Assembly: GCA_031409815.1 (NCBI GenBank)
Contig: JANNXV010000251.1
Location: 1-13,113 of the forward strand
Reading direction: 5' to 3'
DNA from: JANLUX01 sp031409815
Lineage (GTDB): Bacteria > Bacteroidota > Bacteroidia > AKYH767-A > OLB10
Length of the DNA: 13,113 nucleotides
Each line of letters begins with the position of its first letter. Position 1 is the first letter of the stretch. The notes under the pieces were generated by a model. It searched no databases and was not told the origin of the DNA. It worked only from the letters and a program-made list of their open reading frames with translations. Position numbers and translations under genes: made by a program. This document shows, in pieces, positions 1-5,867 of this stretch.

Positions 1-2
1 AA

Positions 3-587
3 CGGCAGGTGCAGGTAAAACTGCCTACCAAACTTGGTAATTTTAATCTTATAGCTTACCGCCAGAAACAGAACGACCAGGAACACCTTGCACTCATCAA
101 AGGAAAATGGGACGAGAACGAACCTGTCCTCGTGCGCGTGCATTCATCCTGTTTAACAGGAGATATTTTCGGTTCGTGCCGTTGCGATTGCGGGCCTCAG
201 TTGCAAAAAGCCATGGAGTTGATAGAGCAGGAAGGCAAAGGTGTAATAGTGTACATGAACCAGGAAGGCCGTGGCATTGGTTTGCTCAATAAATTAAAAG
301 CATACAAACTGCAGGAACAGGGTCGCGACACCGTTGAAGCCAATCTCGATTTGGGATTTGATATGGACGAACGCGATTATGGTGTGGGCGCACAAATCCT
401 CCGCGACCTTGGCGTTACCAAAATGCGCCTCATGACCAACAACCCCACCAAGCGTGCAGGGCTTATCGGTTATGGTTTAGAAATTGTTGAAAATGTAAAC
501 CTCGAAATCCAATCCAACGAGCACAACAAACTGTACCTCCGCACCAAGCGCGATAAGATGGGACATAATATTAAGGTGGAGGATTAA
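3..587 (+). CDS. ribA: GTP cyclohydrolase II, probably the C-terminal half of a RibBA fusion (5' end cut by the window edge)
   Basis: This cytosolic enzyme opens the imidazole ring of GTP to give 2,5-diamino-6-ribosylamino-pyrimidinone phosphate, the first step of riboflavin synthesis. Counting from the GTG at base 9, the zinc-binding pattern C-x10-C-x-C is present as C48, C59 and C61. The GTP-binding segment QEGRGIGL is at 85-92, followed by RDYGVGAQ near 122-129 and the TNNPTK motif at 143-148. The frame stays open upstream to the window edge. No ATG and no intergenic sequence are seen, so GTG at base 9 is probably an internal valine. In this phylum RibA is usually fused behind RibB (dihydroxybutanone phosphate synthase), so a fusion cut by the edge is likely, though RibB itself is not visible. 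Base composition is far richer in G+C (33 of 60 in bases 361-420) than in the next gene. Confidence 0.93.
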   Translation, partial: RQVQVKLPTKLGNFNLIAYRQKQNDQEHLALIKGKWDENEPVLVRVHSSCLTGDIFGSCRCDCGPQLQKAMELIEQEGKGVIVYMNQEGRGIGLLNKLKAYKLQEQGRDTVEANLDLGFDMDERDYGVGAQILRDLGVTKMRLMTNNPTKRAGLIGYGLEIVENVNLEIQSNEHNKLYLRTKRDKMGHNIKVED

Positions 588-645
588 TCTTGTTTCAACC
601 GTTTCTTCTTGAACATTTAGAATTTATTTCAATGTAATTATTAAT

Positions 646-1104
646 ATGGATTTTCTCAAATATGTTGGTATATCAGCTTTTGGAATTTCATTGTTTAATA
701 CTGTTTGGAATATTTTAACATGGCATTCAACTCGCAGTCGTAGATTATCAGTAATTTTTGCAACTTTCAATAATGTTGAAATAAATGGTGAGGAGGCACC
801 AGAATTAGTTGGGCAGAATTTTATGTTACAATTAACAAATAGAGGTGGCCGTGCTTTATATATTCTTTTACCACAAATTGAGTTTAAAGGAGGAAGAGCC
901 TCATTTCCAGTAAATGATTTTGAAAATAAGTATCCAATCGAATTAAATCATGGGCAATCCAAAATAATATATTACAATAGAAATAAGGTTATGGAGTGGA
1001 TAAGAGAAAACAGAAAGACTGATTATTTACAGGTTCGTTTTGTTGTTTATGATACGTTAGGTAAAAAATATAAATCGAATTGGAGAAAGTATGGCGAACT
1101 TTAA
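646..1104 (+). CDS. Small membrane-anchored protein of unknown function
   Basis: I do not recognise this 152-residue protein. It starts with a short hydrophobic stretch (about residues 5-26, YVGISAFG to ILTW), which looks like a single N-terminal membrane anchor. A basic segment follows (HSTRSRRL, 27-34). The rest reads as alternating beta strands, with NRGGRALYILLP around 65-76 and a strongly basic C-terminus (KYKSNWRKYGEL). The likely picture is one inner-membrane helix with a small beta-rich cytoplasmic domain, but that is inference. The gene is very AT-rich (15 G+C of 60 in bases 661-720). It stands alone, 58 bases after the riboflavin gene and convergent with the secreted-protein gene 39 bases further on. 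Both traits suggest an accessory or transferred gene. The ATG at 646 is the first in frame and is preceded by an AT-rich leader without Shine-Dalgarno. Confidence 0.6.
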   Translation: MDFLKYVGISAFGISLFNTVWNILTWHSTRSRRLSVIFATFNNVEINGEEAPELVGQNFMLQLTNRGGRALYILLPQIEFKGGRASFPVNDFENKYPIELNHGQSKIIYYNRNKVMEWIRENRKTDYLQVRFVVYDTLGKKYKSNWRKYGEL

Positions 1105-1143
1105 ATTTCTATTTAGATAGCGTTTCAATAAAGAAATATTCCT

Positions 1144-1824
1144 TTAGAAATCTCCCTTATCCATTTGCTTTTTAACTTTTGAATTAGGATGGAACTGAAC
1201 AATACAGAATTCATTATAAAACCTGTCATTACAATCAGGATATAGGAATTTATAAGTTTCGGGTTGATTTTGATATTGCCAAAAATGTAGTTGTACATCA
1301 TTCCTTGCTGTTTCTAAACTTAAAATAATGTGCGAACATCCATTGCTGCTTGCGATACGCTCTATTTTTTCTACGGTTTCACATTCTAAGCTACAATTAC
1401 CAAGTGGAAATGACCCAATAGCACAATTTTCAAAATACCATCCCATTCTGCATTTTAATCCTCTTTCTTGAAGTGCTTCAATAATAAATTTTGAATCATT
1501 TACTTTCTCGCAAAGTGGTATTATATTTTTACACGTTCCTTTAGGACTTCCAGGGTACCCCTGTATTGTATAGGAAACAACTTCTAATCTTTTATTCTTA
1601 AAACCAAAATAAAGTAAGGCTTTTAGTCCATTGCTCAATTCCACATTATCGTATTCGATACTGTTGTCTTTTATTAGTGTGGGAGTAAGTGGATATTCTG
1701 AAGACATAACTTCAGTTATTGGCATTCCCCAATTTGCTTTTCTAATATCATATTGTGGGCTTACGCTTTGAGAATATACCGAAATTCCAAACAGAAGATA
1801 AATAAGAATTATAAGATTTTTCAT
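1144..1824 (-). CDS. Secreted cysteine-rich protein of unknown function
   Basis: This 226-residue protein begins with a clear Sec signal peptide: K2, a hydrophobic core at about residues 4-16, and a likely cleavage after YSQ around residue 19. No lipobox cysteine is present, so it should be released to the periplasm or outside rather than lipidated. Mature residues 25-40 contain YDIRKANWGMPITEV. A W-G-M-x-x-x-E-V element like this recurs at the start of secreted repeat-type domains in Bacteroidota (inference from memory). All nine cysteines lie in the C-terminal 60 percent (98, 105, 125, 134, 144, 148, 163, 198, 207), suggesting disulfides. It is the only minus-strand gene here. Its start sits 4 bases from a 16-bp AT palindrome (1828-1843). 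Function unknown. Confidence 0.65.
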   Translation of the reverse strand: MKNLIILIYLLFGISVYSQSVSPQYDIRKANWGMPITEVMSSEYPLTPTLIKDNSIEYDNVELSNGLKALLYFGFKNKRLEVVSYTIQGYPGSPKGTCKNIIPLCEKVNDSKFIIEALQERGLKCRMGWYFENCAIGSFPLGNCSLECETVEKIERIASSNGCSHIILSLETARNDVQLHFWQYQNQPETYKFLYPDCNDRFYNEFCIVQFHPNSKVKKQMDKGDF

Positions 1825-1827
1825 AGA

Positions 1828-1843
1828 AATATTTTAAAATATT
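1828..1843. repeat. 16-bp perfect AT palindrome next to the secreted-protein start
   Basis: AATATTTTAAAATATT reads the same on both strands and ends 4 bases before the ATG of the minus-strand gene. It could be a protein-binding site over the start region or simply a chance event in very AT-rich DNA. No T-run or second copy supports a specific role. Confidence 0.3.
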
Positions 1844-1850
1844 CAGTATT

Positions 1851-1879
1851 CGCAGTGTCTCCTCCTTAGGGACACTGCG
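1851..1879. repeat. GC-rich hairpin (9-bp perfect stem) between divergent genes
   Basis: CGCAGTGTC (1851-1859) and GACACTGCG (1871-1879) are perfect reverse complements around an 11-base spacer. In RNA a U-G and a C-G pair can extend the stem to 11 bp. It is the most GC-rich short stretch in an otherwise AT-rich gap and is not followed by a T-run on either strand, so it is unlikely to be a simple intrinsic terminator. It could be a REP-like dispersed element, or a 5' leader hairpin of the minus-strand secreted-protein gene. Confidence 0.5.
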
Positions 1880-1891
1880 CTAATTCGTTTT

Positions 1892-1899
1892 CAAATCTA
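1892..1899 (-). promoter_or_regulatory. Possible -7 element (TAGATTTG) for the secreted-protein gene
   Basis: On the minus strand these bases read TAGATTTG, matching the Bacteroidota -7 consensus TAnnTTTG. A transcript from here would have a leader of roughly 60 bases containing the hairpin at 1851-1879. I find no TTG at the expected 19-base spacing, so this rests on a single short motif. Confidence 0.25.
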
Positions 1900-1904
1900 T
1901 CAAA

Positions 1905-1934
1905 AAAAATCCACGACCTCTATCGCGGATTTTT
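1905..1934. terminator. Possible bidirectional terminator hairpin
   Basis: Left arm AAAAATCCACG (1905-1915) pairs with right arm CGCGGATTTTT (1924-1934), with one A-C mismatch and an 8-base loop. On the + strand the stem ends in T5. On the - strand it ends in a run of eight T. This is the look of an intrinsic terminator. Its position between two divergent genes is odd, because neither neighbour needs terminating here. It may be left over from a lost gene. Confidence 0.35.
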
Positions 1935-1997
1935 CAGCGTATAACTCATAATCCAAAACTTATAATGCCTTCAAAATCTCCTACAAAAACTATTTTG

Positions 1998-2005
1998 TAT
2001 TTTTG
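1998..2005 (+). promoter_or_regulatory. Possible -7 element (TATTTTTG) just before the MNT antitoxin gene
   Basis: TATTTTTG fits TAnnTTTG and ends 5 bases before the ATG at 2011. If used, the transcript would be nearly leaderless. No TTG is seen about 19 bases upstream, so support is weak. Confidence 0.3.
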
Positions 2006-2010
2006 AAACG

Positions 2011-2301
2011 ATGAATAAGGAACAGATAATTGCAACATTGAAAAATGATCTAACTGAAATACAAAGTAAATTCGGGGCGGAGTCTATTGCACTTTTTGGC
2101 TCTTATGCACGTAATGAGCAAAAGCCGGAAAGCGATATTGATATTCTTGTAAGAATGGCAAAACCCGATTTCAGCCTGTTGATGGCGCTTCAACGTTTTT
2201 TAGAAAATAAATTAAAAAGAAAGATTGATCTCATTCGTGAAGGCTCACATCTTACACCCCGTTTTTATACCATTGTTGGAGACGACCTGATTTATGTCTG
2301 A
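2011..2301 (+). CDS. mntA: MNT-type nucleotidyltransferase, antitoxin of a HEPN-MNT pair
   Basis: This 96-residue minimal nucleotidyltransferase belongs to the DNA polymerase beta-like superfamily. The catalytic signature is complete: GSYAR at 30-34, then SDIDILV at 41-47 supplying D42 and D44, and a third acidic residue in KIDLI (D73). In studied MntA-HepT pairs the MNT protein AMPylates a tyrosine in the RX4HXY motif of the HEPN RNase and so neutralises it. That established role is the likely one here. The gene overlaps the next reading frame by 8 bases (ATGTCTGA), the usual tight coupling of such pairs. It looks intact, although its partner is not. The ATG at 2011 gives the normal N-terminus for this family. 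Confidence 0.85.
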   Translation: MNKEQIIATLKNDLTEIQSKFGAESIALFGSYARNEQKPESDIDILVRMAKPDFSLLMALQRFLENKLKRKIDLIREGSHLTPRFYTIVGDDLIYV

Positions 2302-2662
2302 ATTCGAAAAGCAAATCATCTCTATTATCCTTGATCACATCACAGTTTGTGAGAAGCGTTTCGCACCGATTGCTACAGCCAGTGATTTTATATTTACAGC
2401 CGATGGAAATTTAAGATTAGATGCCATCGCTATGCGGCTTCAGGCTATCGGAGAAAATATTAAAAGAATGGAGCGGTTGTTACCTGCACTTCAGCAAAAT
2501 TATCCCGCTATTAATTGAGATGATATTGTTCGTTTCCGAGACTTTATTTCCCATCATTATGAATTGCTCGACCATGAAATTATTTTTAACATCTGCACTG
2601 TTCATTTACCTTTATTAAAAGTGGCTCTTGAAACAGAATCTGGAAAACCTCATTCCGGGTAA
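2294..2662 (+). pseudogene. hepT: HEPN toxin (HepT-like, DUF86 family), interrupted by in-frame TGA
   Basis: The frame starts at ATG 2294 inside the end of the antitoxin gene and runs 74 codons to a TGA at 2516-2518. The same frame then continues to TAA at 2660-2662 with clear HEPN sequence: DDIVRFRDFISHHYELLDHEI. That holds the catalytic and AMPylation motif R-x4-H-x-Y (R at 2537-2539, H at 2552-2554, Y at 2558-2560). The family typically has tryptophan or another residue between I-N/D and D-D-I at the TGA, so a single TGG-to-TGA change is the simplest explanation. The full frame would give about 122 residues, normal for the family. The product up to the stop lacks the active site and should be inactive. 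A sequencing error is possible. Stop-codon recoding is unlikely, since the adjoining antitoxin gene uses TGA as its stop. Confidence 0.8.
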
Positions 2663-2791
2663 TCTAACAACTTCTTTCCAGTTCGATCGGGTGGTAAGAA
2701 AATTGATTTTAAAATCAGAAAACGCTAAGTAAATTAACTCACAGTTTTTCAACACCATCAATTATTCACAACATCCTAACCCTCCATTGGC

Positions 2792-2799
2792 TATATTTG
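2792..2799 (+). promoter_or_regulatory. Likely -7 element (TATATTTG) of the glmM promoter
   Basis: TATATTTG matches the TAnnTTTG consensus and lies 44 bases before the glmM ATG, so transcription would start around 2805 with a leader of about 40 bases. The -33 region has no clear TTG. The motif lies where a longer reading frame from TTG at 2787 would begin, which argues against that longer start. Confidence 0.5.
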
Positions 2800-2843
2800 C
2801 ACCCGTAAAACACAATATTTTTCTTCAACATCAGCAACATCAA

Positions 2844-4250
2844 ATGACATTAATAAAATCCATTTCAGGTATCCGCGGAACAATAGGGGGCTTGCCGGGC
2901 GATTCACTCACCCCCGTTGATATTTTAAAATTCACAGCCGCTTTCGGAACCTTTATACAATCTAAAAACGGTACGGAGAAAACAAAAATCGTGGTCGGTC
3001 GCGATGCACGCATGTCAGGCAGCATGCTCAACAGCATTGTGGCCGGCACCTTATGCGGTTTGGGAATTGATGTGATTGATTTGGGATTTAGCACCACACC
3101 TACAGTAGAGATGGCCGTAGTTTTTCATGCCGCTCAGGGCGGAATTATACTTACAGCCAGTCATAATCCCAAGCAATGGAATGCTTTAAAGCTGTTAAAC
3201 GAAAAGGGAGAATTTATTTCAGGAGCTGAAGGGGAAGAAGTATTGCGAATTGCAGATAGTAACGAAGTGCGATATGCGGATGTCAATCATCTTGGCAAAA
3301 TAGTAAATGATAATAGTGCGCTTGCTAAACATTTTGAGGCCATTCTCGCATTGCCATTGGTGGATAAAAAGGCCATTGAGAAAGCAAACTTCAAGATTGT
3401 GATTGATTGTGTGAACTCAACCGGTGGAATTGCAGTGCCTGCATTGTTACGCTTCCTTGGTGTAAAAGATATTGTTGAATTATACTGTGAACCCAATGGA
3501 CAATTTCCTCACAACCCTGAGCCTTTGCCGGAGAACCTCGGTGATCTTTCACGAGAAGTGGTTAAGAAAAAAGCGCATCTCGGTATTGCTGTTGATCCTG
3601 ATGTTGATCGCCTGGCTTTAGTTTGTGAAGACGGGGAAATGTTTGGAGAGGAATACACTTTGGTTGCGATAGCTGACTACGTTTTAAAAAATAAAAAAGG
3701 GAATACTGTTTCCAATTTATCTTCTACCCGTGCTTTGCGCGATGTTACCGAAAAGCATGGCGGAACTTATTCTGCTTCAGCGGTTGGTGAGGTGAATGTG
3801 GTGGAACTGATGAAAGAAAAGGAAGCCGTAATTGGGGGTGAAGGTAATGGCGGAGTTATTTATCCTGAGTTGCATTATGGTCGTGATGCCTTAGTGGGTA
3901 TCGCTTTGTTCCTCACGCACCTTGCAAAGTATGGTAAAAGTTGCTCCATGCTGCGTGCTTCGTATCCAGATTATTTCATTTCAAAAAATAAAATAGAATT
4001 AACGCCTGATATGAACATGGATGAAATTCTTTCCGGTATCAAAAACAAATACAAGAAACAGCCTGTCAACACCATTGATGGAGTTAAAATTGAATTTGAT
4101 AAAGAATGGGTGCACCTGCGCAAATCAAACACAGAGCCAATCATCCGCATTTACTCCGAAAGCACATCTATGACTACGGCAGAAAATTTGGCTGAAAAAA
4201 TCATAATGGATATTAAAGATATCCTTAGTAAAATGATGGCAAAAGCATAG
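2844..4250 (+). CDS. glmM: Phosphoglucosamine mutase (phosphohexomutase family)
   Basis: This cytosolic enzyme interconverts glucosamine 6-phosphate and glucosamine 1-phosphate, feeding UDP-GlcNAc for peptidoglycan and outer-membrane glycolipid. All four family landmarks are visible: the phosphoserine loop TASHNP (bases 3150-3167), the Mg-binding loop DPDVDR (3594-3611), the sugar-recognition loop GEGNGG (3837-3854), and the phosphate-binding loop KSNTEPIIR near the C-terminus. I chose ATG 2844 (468 residues). It opens with MTLIKSISGIRGT, the expected N-terminus, whereas an upstream TTG at 2787 would add 19 unconserved residues and overlap the promoter. The sugar loop departs from the GEESGH of classical mutases, so phosphomannomutase or phosphoglucomutase activity cannot be excluded. 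The cysteine desulfurase gene follows after 88 bases. Confidence 0.88.
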   Translation: MTLIKSISGIRGTIGGLPGDSLTPVDILKFTAAFGTFIQSKNGTEKTKIVVGRDARMSGSMLNSIVAGTLCGLGIDVIDLGFSTTPTVEMAVVFHAAQGGIILTASHNPKQWNALKLLNEKGEFISGAEGEEVLRIADSNEVRYADVNHLGKIVNDNSALAKHFEAILALPLVDKKAIEKANFKIVIDCVNSTGGIAVPALLRFLGVKDIVELYCEPNGQFPHNPEPLPENLGDLSREVVKKKAHLGIAVDPDVDRLALVCEDGEMFGEEYTLVAIADYVLKNKKGNTVSNLSSTRALRDVTEKHGGTYSASAVGEVNVVELMKEKEAVIGGEGNGGVIYPELHYGRDALVGIALFLTHLAKYGKSCSMLRASYPDYFISKNKIELTPDMNMDEILSGIKNKYKKQPVNTIDGVKIEFDKEWVHLRKSNTEPIIRIYSESTSMTTAENLAEKIIMDIKDILSKMMAKA

Positions 4251-4259
4251 TTAACTCAA

Positions 4260-4310
4260 AGTTCCCGTTTTAAAGTTTCAGGTTGTTATCGTAACTTTAA
4301 ACCGCGAACT
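4260..4310. repeat. Imperfect inverted repeat between glmM and the cysteine desulfurase gene
   Basis: The arms at 4260-4277 and 4293-4310 pair at 16 of 18 positions around a 15-base loop. The inner 9 bp are perfect (TTTAAAGTT with AACTTTAAA), as are the outer 5 (AGTTC with GAACT). No T-run follows directly, so it may act as a transcript-stabilising or partly terminating hairpin between the two genes. It may also be a dispersed intergenic repeat. Confidence 0.5.
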
Positions 4311-4338
4311 GTAAATTTTAAACGTTAATCTTAAAAAC

Positions 4339-5472
4339 ATGAAAGTATATCTCGACAACGCAGCCACTACTTCCATTCACCCTGAGGTGATTGAAGAAAT
4401 GGTTGCAATGATGAAAAATCAATTTGGCAATCCTTCTTCTATTCATTCTTTTGGCAGGGAGGTTAGGTCTTCTATTGAAAATGCACGCAAGCGGGTTGCA
4501 AAGTTGTTGAACACTTCACCATCTGAAATATTTTTTACATCCGGTGGTACCGAAGCCAATAATATGGCAATCCGATGTAGTATTCACGATCATAACATCA
4601 AACATGCTATTTCTTCGTCTATAGAGCATCATGCAGTATTGCACACTTTAGAAGATTTGGCAAAGCAAGGATTGATTAAATTGAGTCTTGTTAAGTTAGA
4701 TCCAAAAGGAAATGTTGATTTGAATGACTTGCAGAATTTGCTTAAGAATAATGAGCGGTCCTTTGTTTCATTGATGCATGCCAACAATGAAATCGGAACT
4801 TTACTTCCGCTGGATCAGGTGGGCGAGATTTGCAGCAAATACAATGCAATTTTTCATTCGGATACGGTGCAAACAATGGGGCATTTTCCTCACGTTCTTT
4901 CTAAATTAAAGGTTGATTTCATCACTTGTGCAGCGCATAAATTTCATGGGCCAAAGGGAGTGGGTTTTTTATACATAAATAATCGCATCAAAATAAATCC
5001 ATTTATTACCGGTGGTGCGCAGGAAAGAAATATGCGTGGAGGAACCGAAAACGTATATGGTATTATCGGTTTGGCAAAGGCCTTGGAAATGTCGTACGAA
5101 GCAATGGATAAAGACATGAACTACATTCGAGGTTTAAAAAATTACATGATTGATAGATTAAAAGCTGCGATTCCGGAAATCACCTTTAATGGTGAAACTA
5201 GTGAACACAGCCTTTATACTGTTTTAAACGTGTCATTCCCACCAAGTGATATGAGCGAGATGCTTCTTTTTAATCTGGATATTTCAGGTGTTGCTGTTTC
5301 AGGCGGAAGTGCATGTTCATCAGGCAGTGAGATAGGGTCTCATGTGCTAAGGGGAATTAGAGCTAATCAGGATCGTCCGGCCGTTCGTTTTTCGTTTAGC
5401 AATACGAATAAAAAGGAGGAGATTGATTTTGTGGTAGAGAAGTTAAAGGATCTGTACTTGGTTAAAGCATAA
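4339..5472 (+). CDS. Cysteine desulfurase, group I (IscS/NifS-like), class V aminotransferase fold
   Basis: This PLP enzyme removes sulfur from L-cysteine as an enzyme-bound persulfide, for Fe-S cluster assembly or tRNA thiolation. The 377 residues contain the N-terminal YLDNAATT (4-11), the PLP-stacking histidine in IEHHAVL (H97), D175 and Q178 in HSDTVQ, and the Schiff-base lysine K201 in AAHKFHG. The catalytic cysteine is C326, in SGGSACSSGS. The serine-rich flexible loop after it places the enzyme in group I (IscS/NifS) rather than SufS. No scaffold (IscU), regulator or thiolase gene is adjacent, so the sulfur acceptor cannot be read from context. ATG 4339 gives the normal N-terminus. I leave the symbol empty because iscS and nifS cannot be separated here. 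Confidence 0.9.
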   Translation: MKVYLDNAATTSIHPEVIEEMVAMMKNQFGNPSSIHSFGREVRSSIENARKRVAKLLNTSPSEIFFTSGGTEANNMAIRCSIHDHNIKHAISSSIEHHAVLHTLEDLAKQGLIKLSLVKLDPKGNVDLNDLQNLLKNNERSFVSLMHANNEIGTLLPLDQVGEICSKYNAIFHSDTVQTMGHFPHVLSKLKVDFITCAAHKFHGPKGVGFLYINNRIKINPFITGGAQERNMRGGTENVYGIIGLAKALEMSYEAMDKDMNYIRGLKNYMIDRLKAAIPEITFNGETSEHSLYTVLNVSFPPSDMSEMLLFNLDISGVAVSGGSACSSGSEIGSHVLRGIRANQDRPAVRFSFSNTNKKEEIDFVVEKLKDLYLVKA

Positions 5473-5552
5473 GTATTTTCATTTTTTGTTGGGGTCTCTT
5501 CTTTTCATTAAATTGTTTTTGAAAGGTATTGAATCTGAAGTTTAGGCTTTCG

Positions 5553-5634
5553 CACCTTTTTAGATCGTATTGAAATTTACACTCAAACTAATGAGTAGTT
5601 AATTTCAGAAAAGGTGACTGTTTTGTTCAAAACA
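5553..5634. repeat. Nested inverted-repeat structure, possible structured RNA
   Basis: Three stems nest in order: CACCTTTT (5553-5560) with AAAAGGTG (5609-5616), TGAAATT (5571-5577) with AATTTCA (5601-5607), and ACTCA (5581-5585) with TGAGT (5592-5596) closing a 6-base loop. A further hairpin follows: TGTTTT (5619-5624), a GTTC loop, and AAAACA (5629-5634). A second AAGGTG at 5634-5639 could compete with 5611-5616 for CACCTT. It could be the 3' end structure of the desulfurase transcript or a small RNA. No promoter directly before it was found. Confidence 0.4.
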
Positions 5635-5781
5635 AGGTGGGATCTGTAAACTTTTGATAGATTAATAGAATAATTAACTCTTCATTTAACGGTTTTAATT
5701 GGGTCAAATCATTAAAAAACAGGTCTTTATGGTAGTTGCCAGTTTCAGGAATTAATGTTAGGAATTTATTTTTTTTACAAC

Positions 5782-5811
5782 TTGATTTTATTAAAATATT
5801 TCCTACTTTTG
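5782..5811 (+). promoter_or_regulatory. Bacteroidota-type promoter for the rplF-rpoA cluster
   Basis: TTG (5782-5784) is followed after exactly 19 bases by TACTTTTG (5804-5811), matching the phylum's vegetative consensus TTTG-N19-TAnnTTTG. Transcription should start a few bases after 5811, leaving a leader of about 50 bases. A small CCCT-TTTT-AGGG hairpin (5816-5827) lies at or just after the expected start. This is the best promoter match in the window. It supports rplF being the first gene of its transcription unit. Confidence 0.75.
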
Positions 5812-5867
5812 CCGTCCCTTTTTAGGGGAATAGTGTGTTTATCACAAATTGAAAATTAATAATAACG

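Larger units (their letters stand above)
5473..5867. other. Gene-free stretch (395 bases) upstream of rplF
   Basis: No reading frame of coding character is visible on either strand. It contains a nested inverted-repeat region at 5553-5640 (annotated separately), AT-rich filler at about 5645-5775, the promoter at 5782-5811, and the rplF leader. It holds no recognisable remnant of rpsH, the gene that normally precedes rplF, and no tRNA-like or other familiar RNA that I can identify. Confidence 0.7.

Noticed and set aside
5..25. Tandem GCAGGT and the GGCAG/CTGCC inverted repeat at the left edge
   Set aside because: These lie within the ribA coding frame and are only 5-6 bases long. They do not resemble the fold-back at the right end.
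107..292. Reading frame overlapping ribA on the + strand
   Set aside because: It is a shadow of the GC-rich ribA frame. The product is arginine-rich without recognisable motifs.
2516..2518. TGA as a recoded tryptophan or selenocysteine codon in the HEPN gene
   Set aside because: The overlapping antitoxin gene stops with TGA, and no selenocysteine element is visible. A single nonsense change is simpler.
2421..2618. Second + strand frame over the HEPN interruption
   Set aside because: It is out of frame with the conserved HEPN sequence, and its product has no family features.
2704..2717. 14-bp palindrome TGATTTTAAAATCA
   Set aside because: It is AT-rich in an AT-rich gap, not near a promoter box, and no second copy was seen. 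I cannot assign a role.
2745..2770. DnaA-box-like TTATTCACA (2762-2770) and TTTTTCAACA (2745-2754) suggesting an origin
   Set aside because: Only one good 9-mer, with no cluster, no AT unwinding repeat set and no dnaA, dnaN or gidA nearby. Chance is sufficient.
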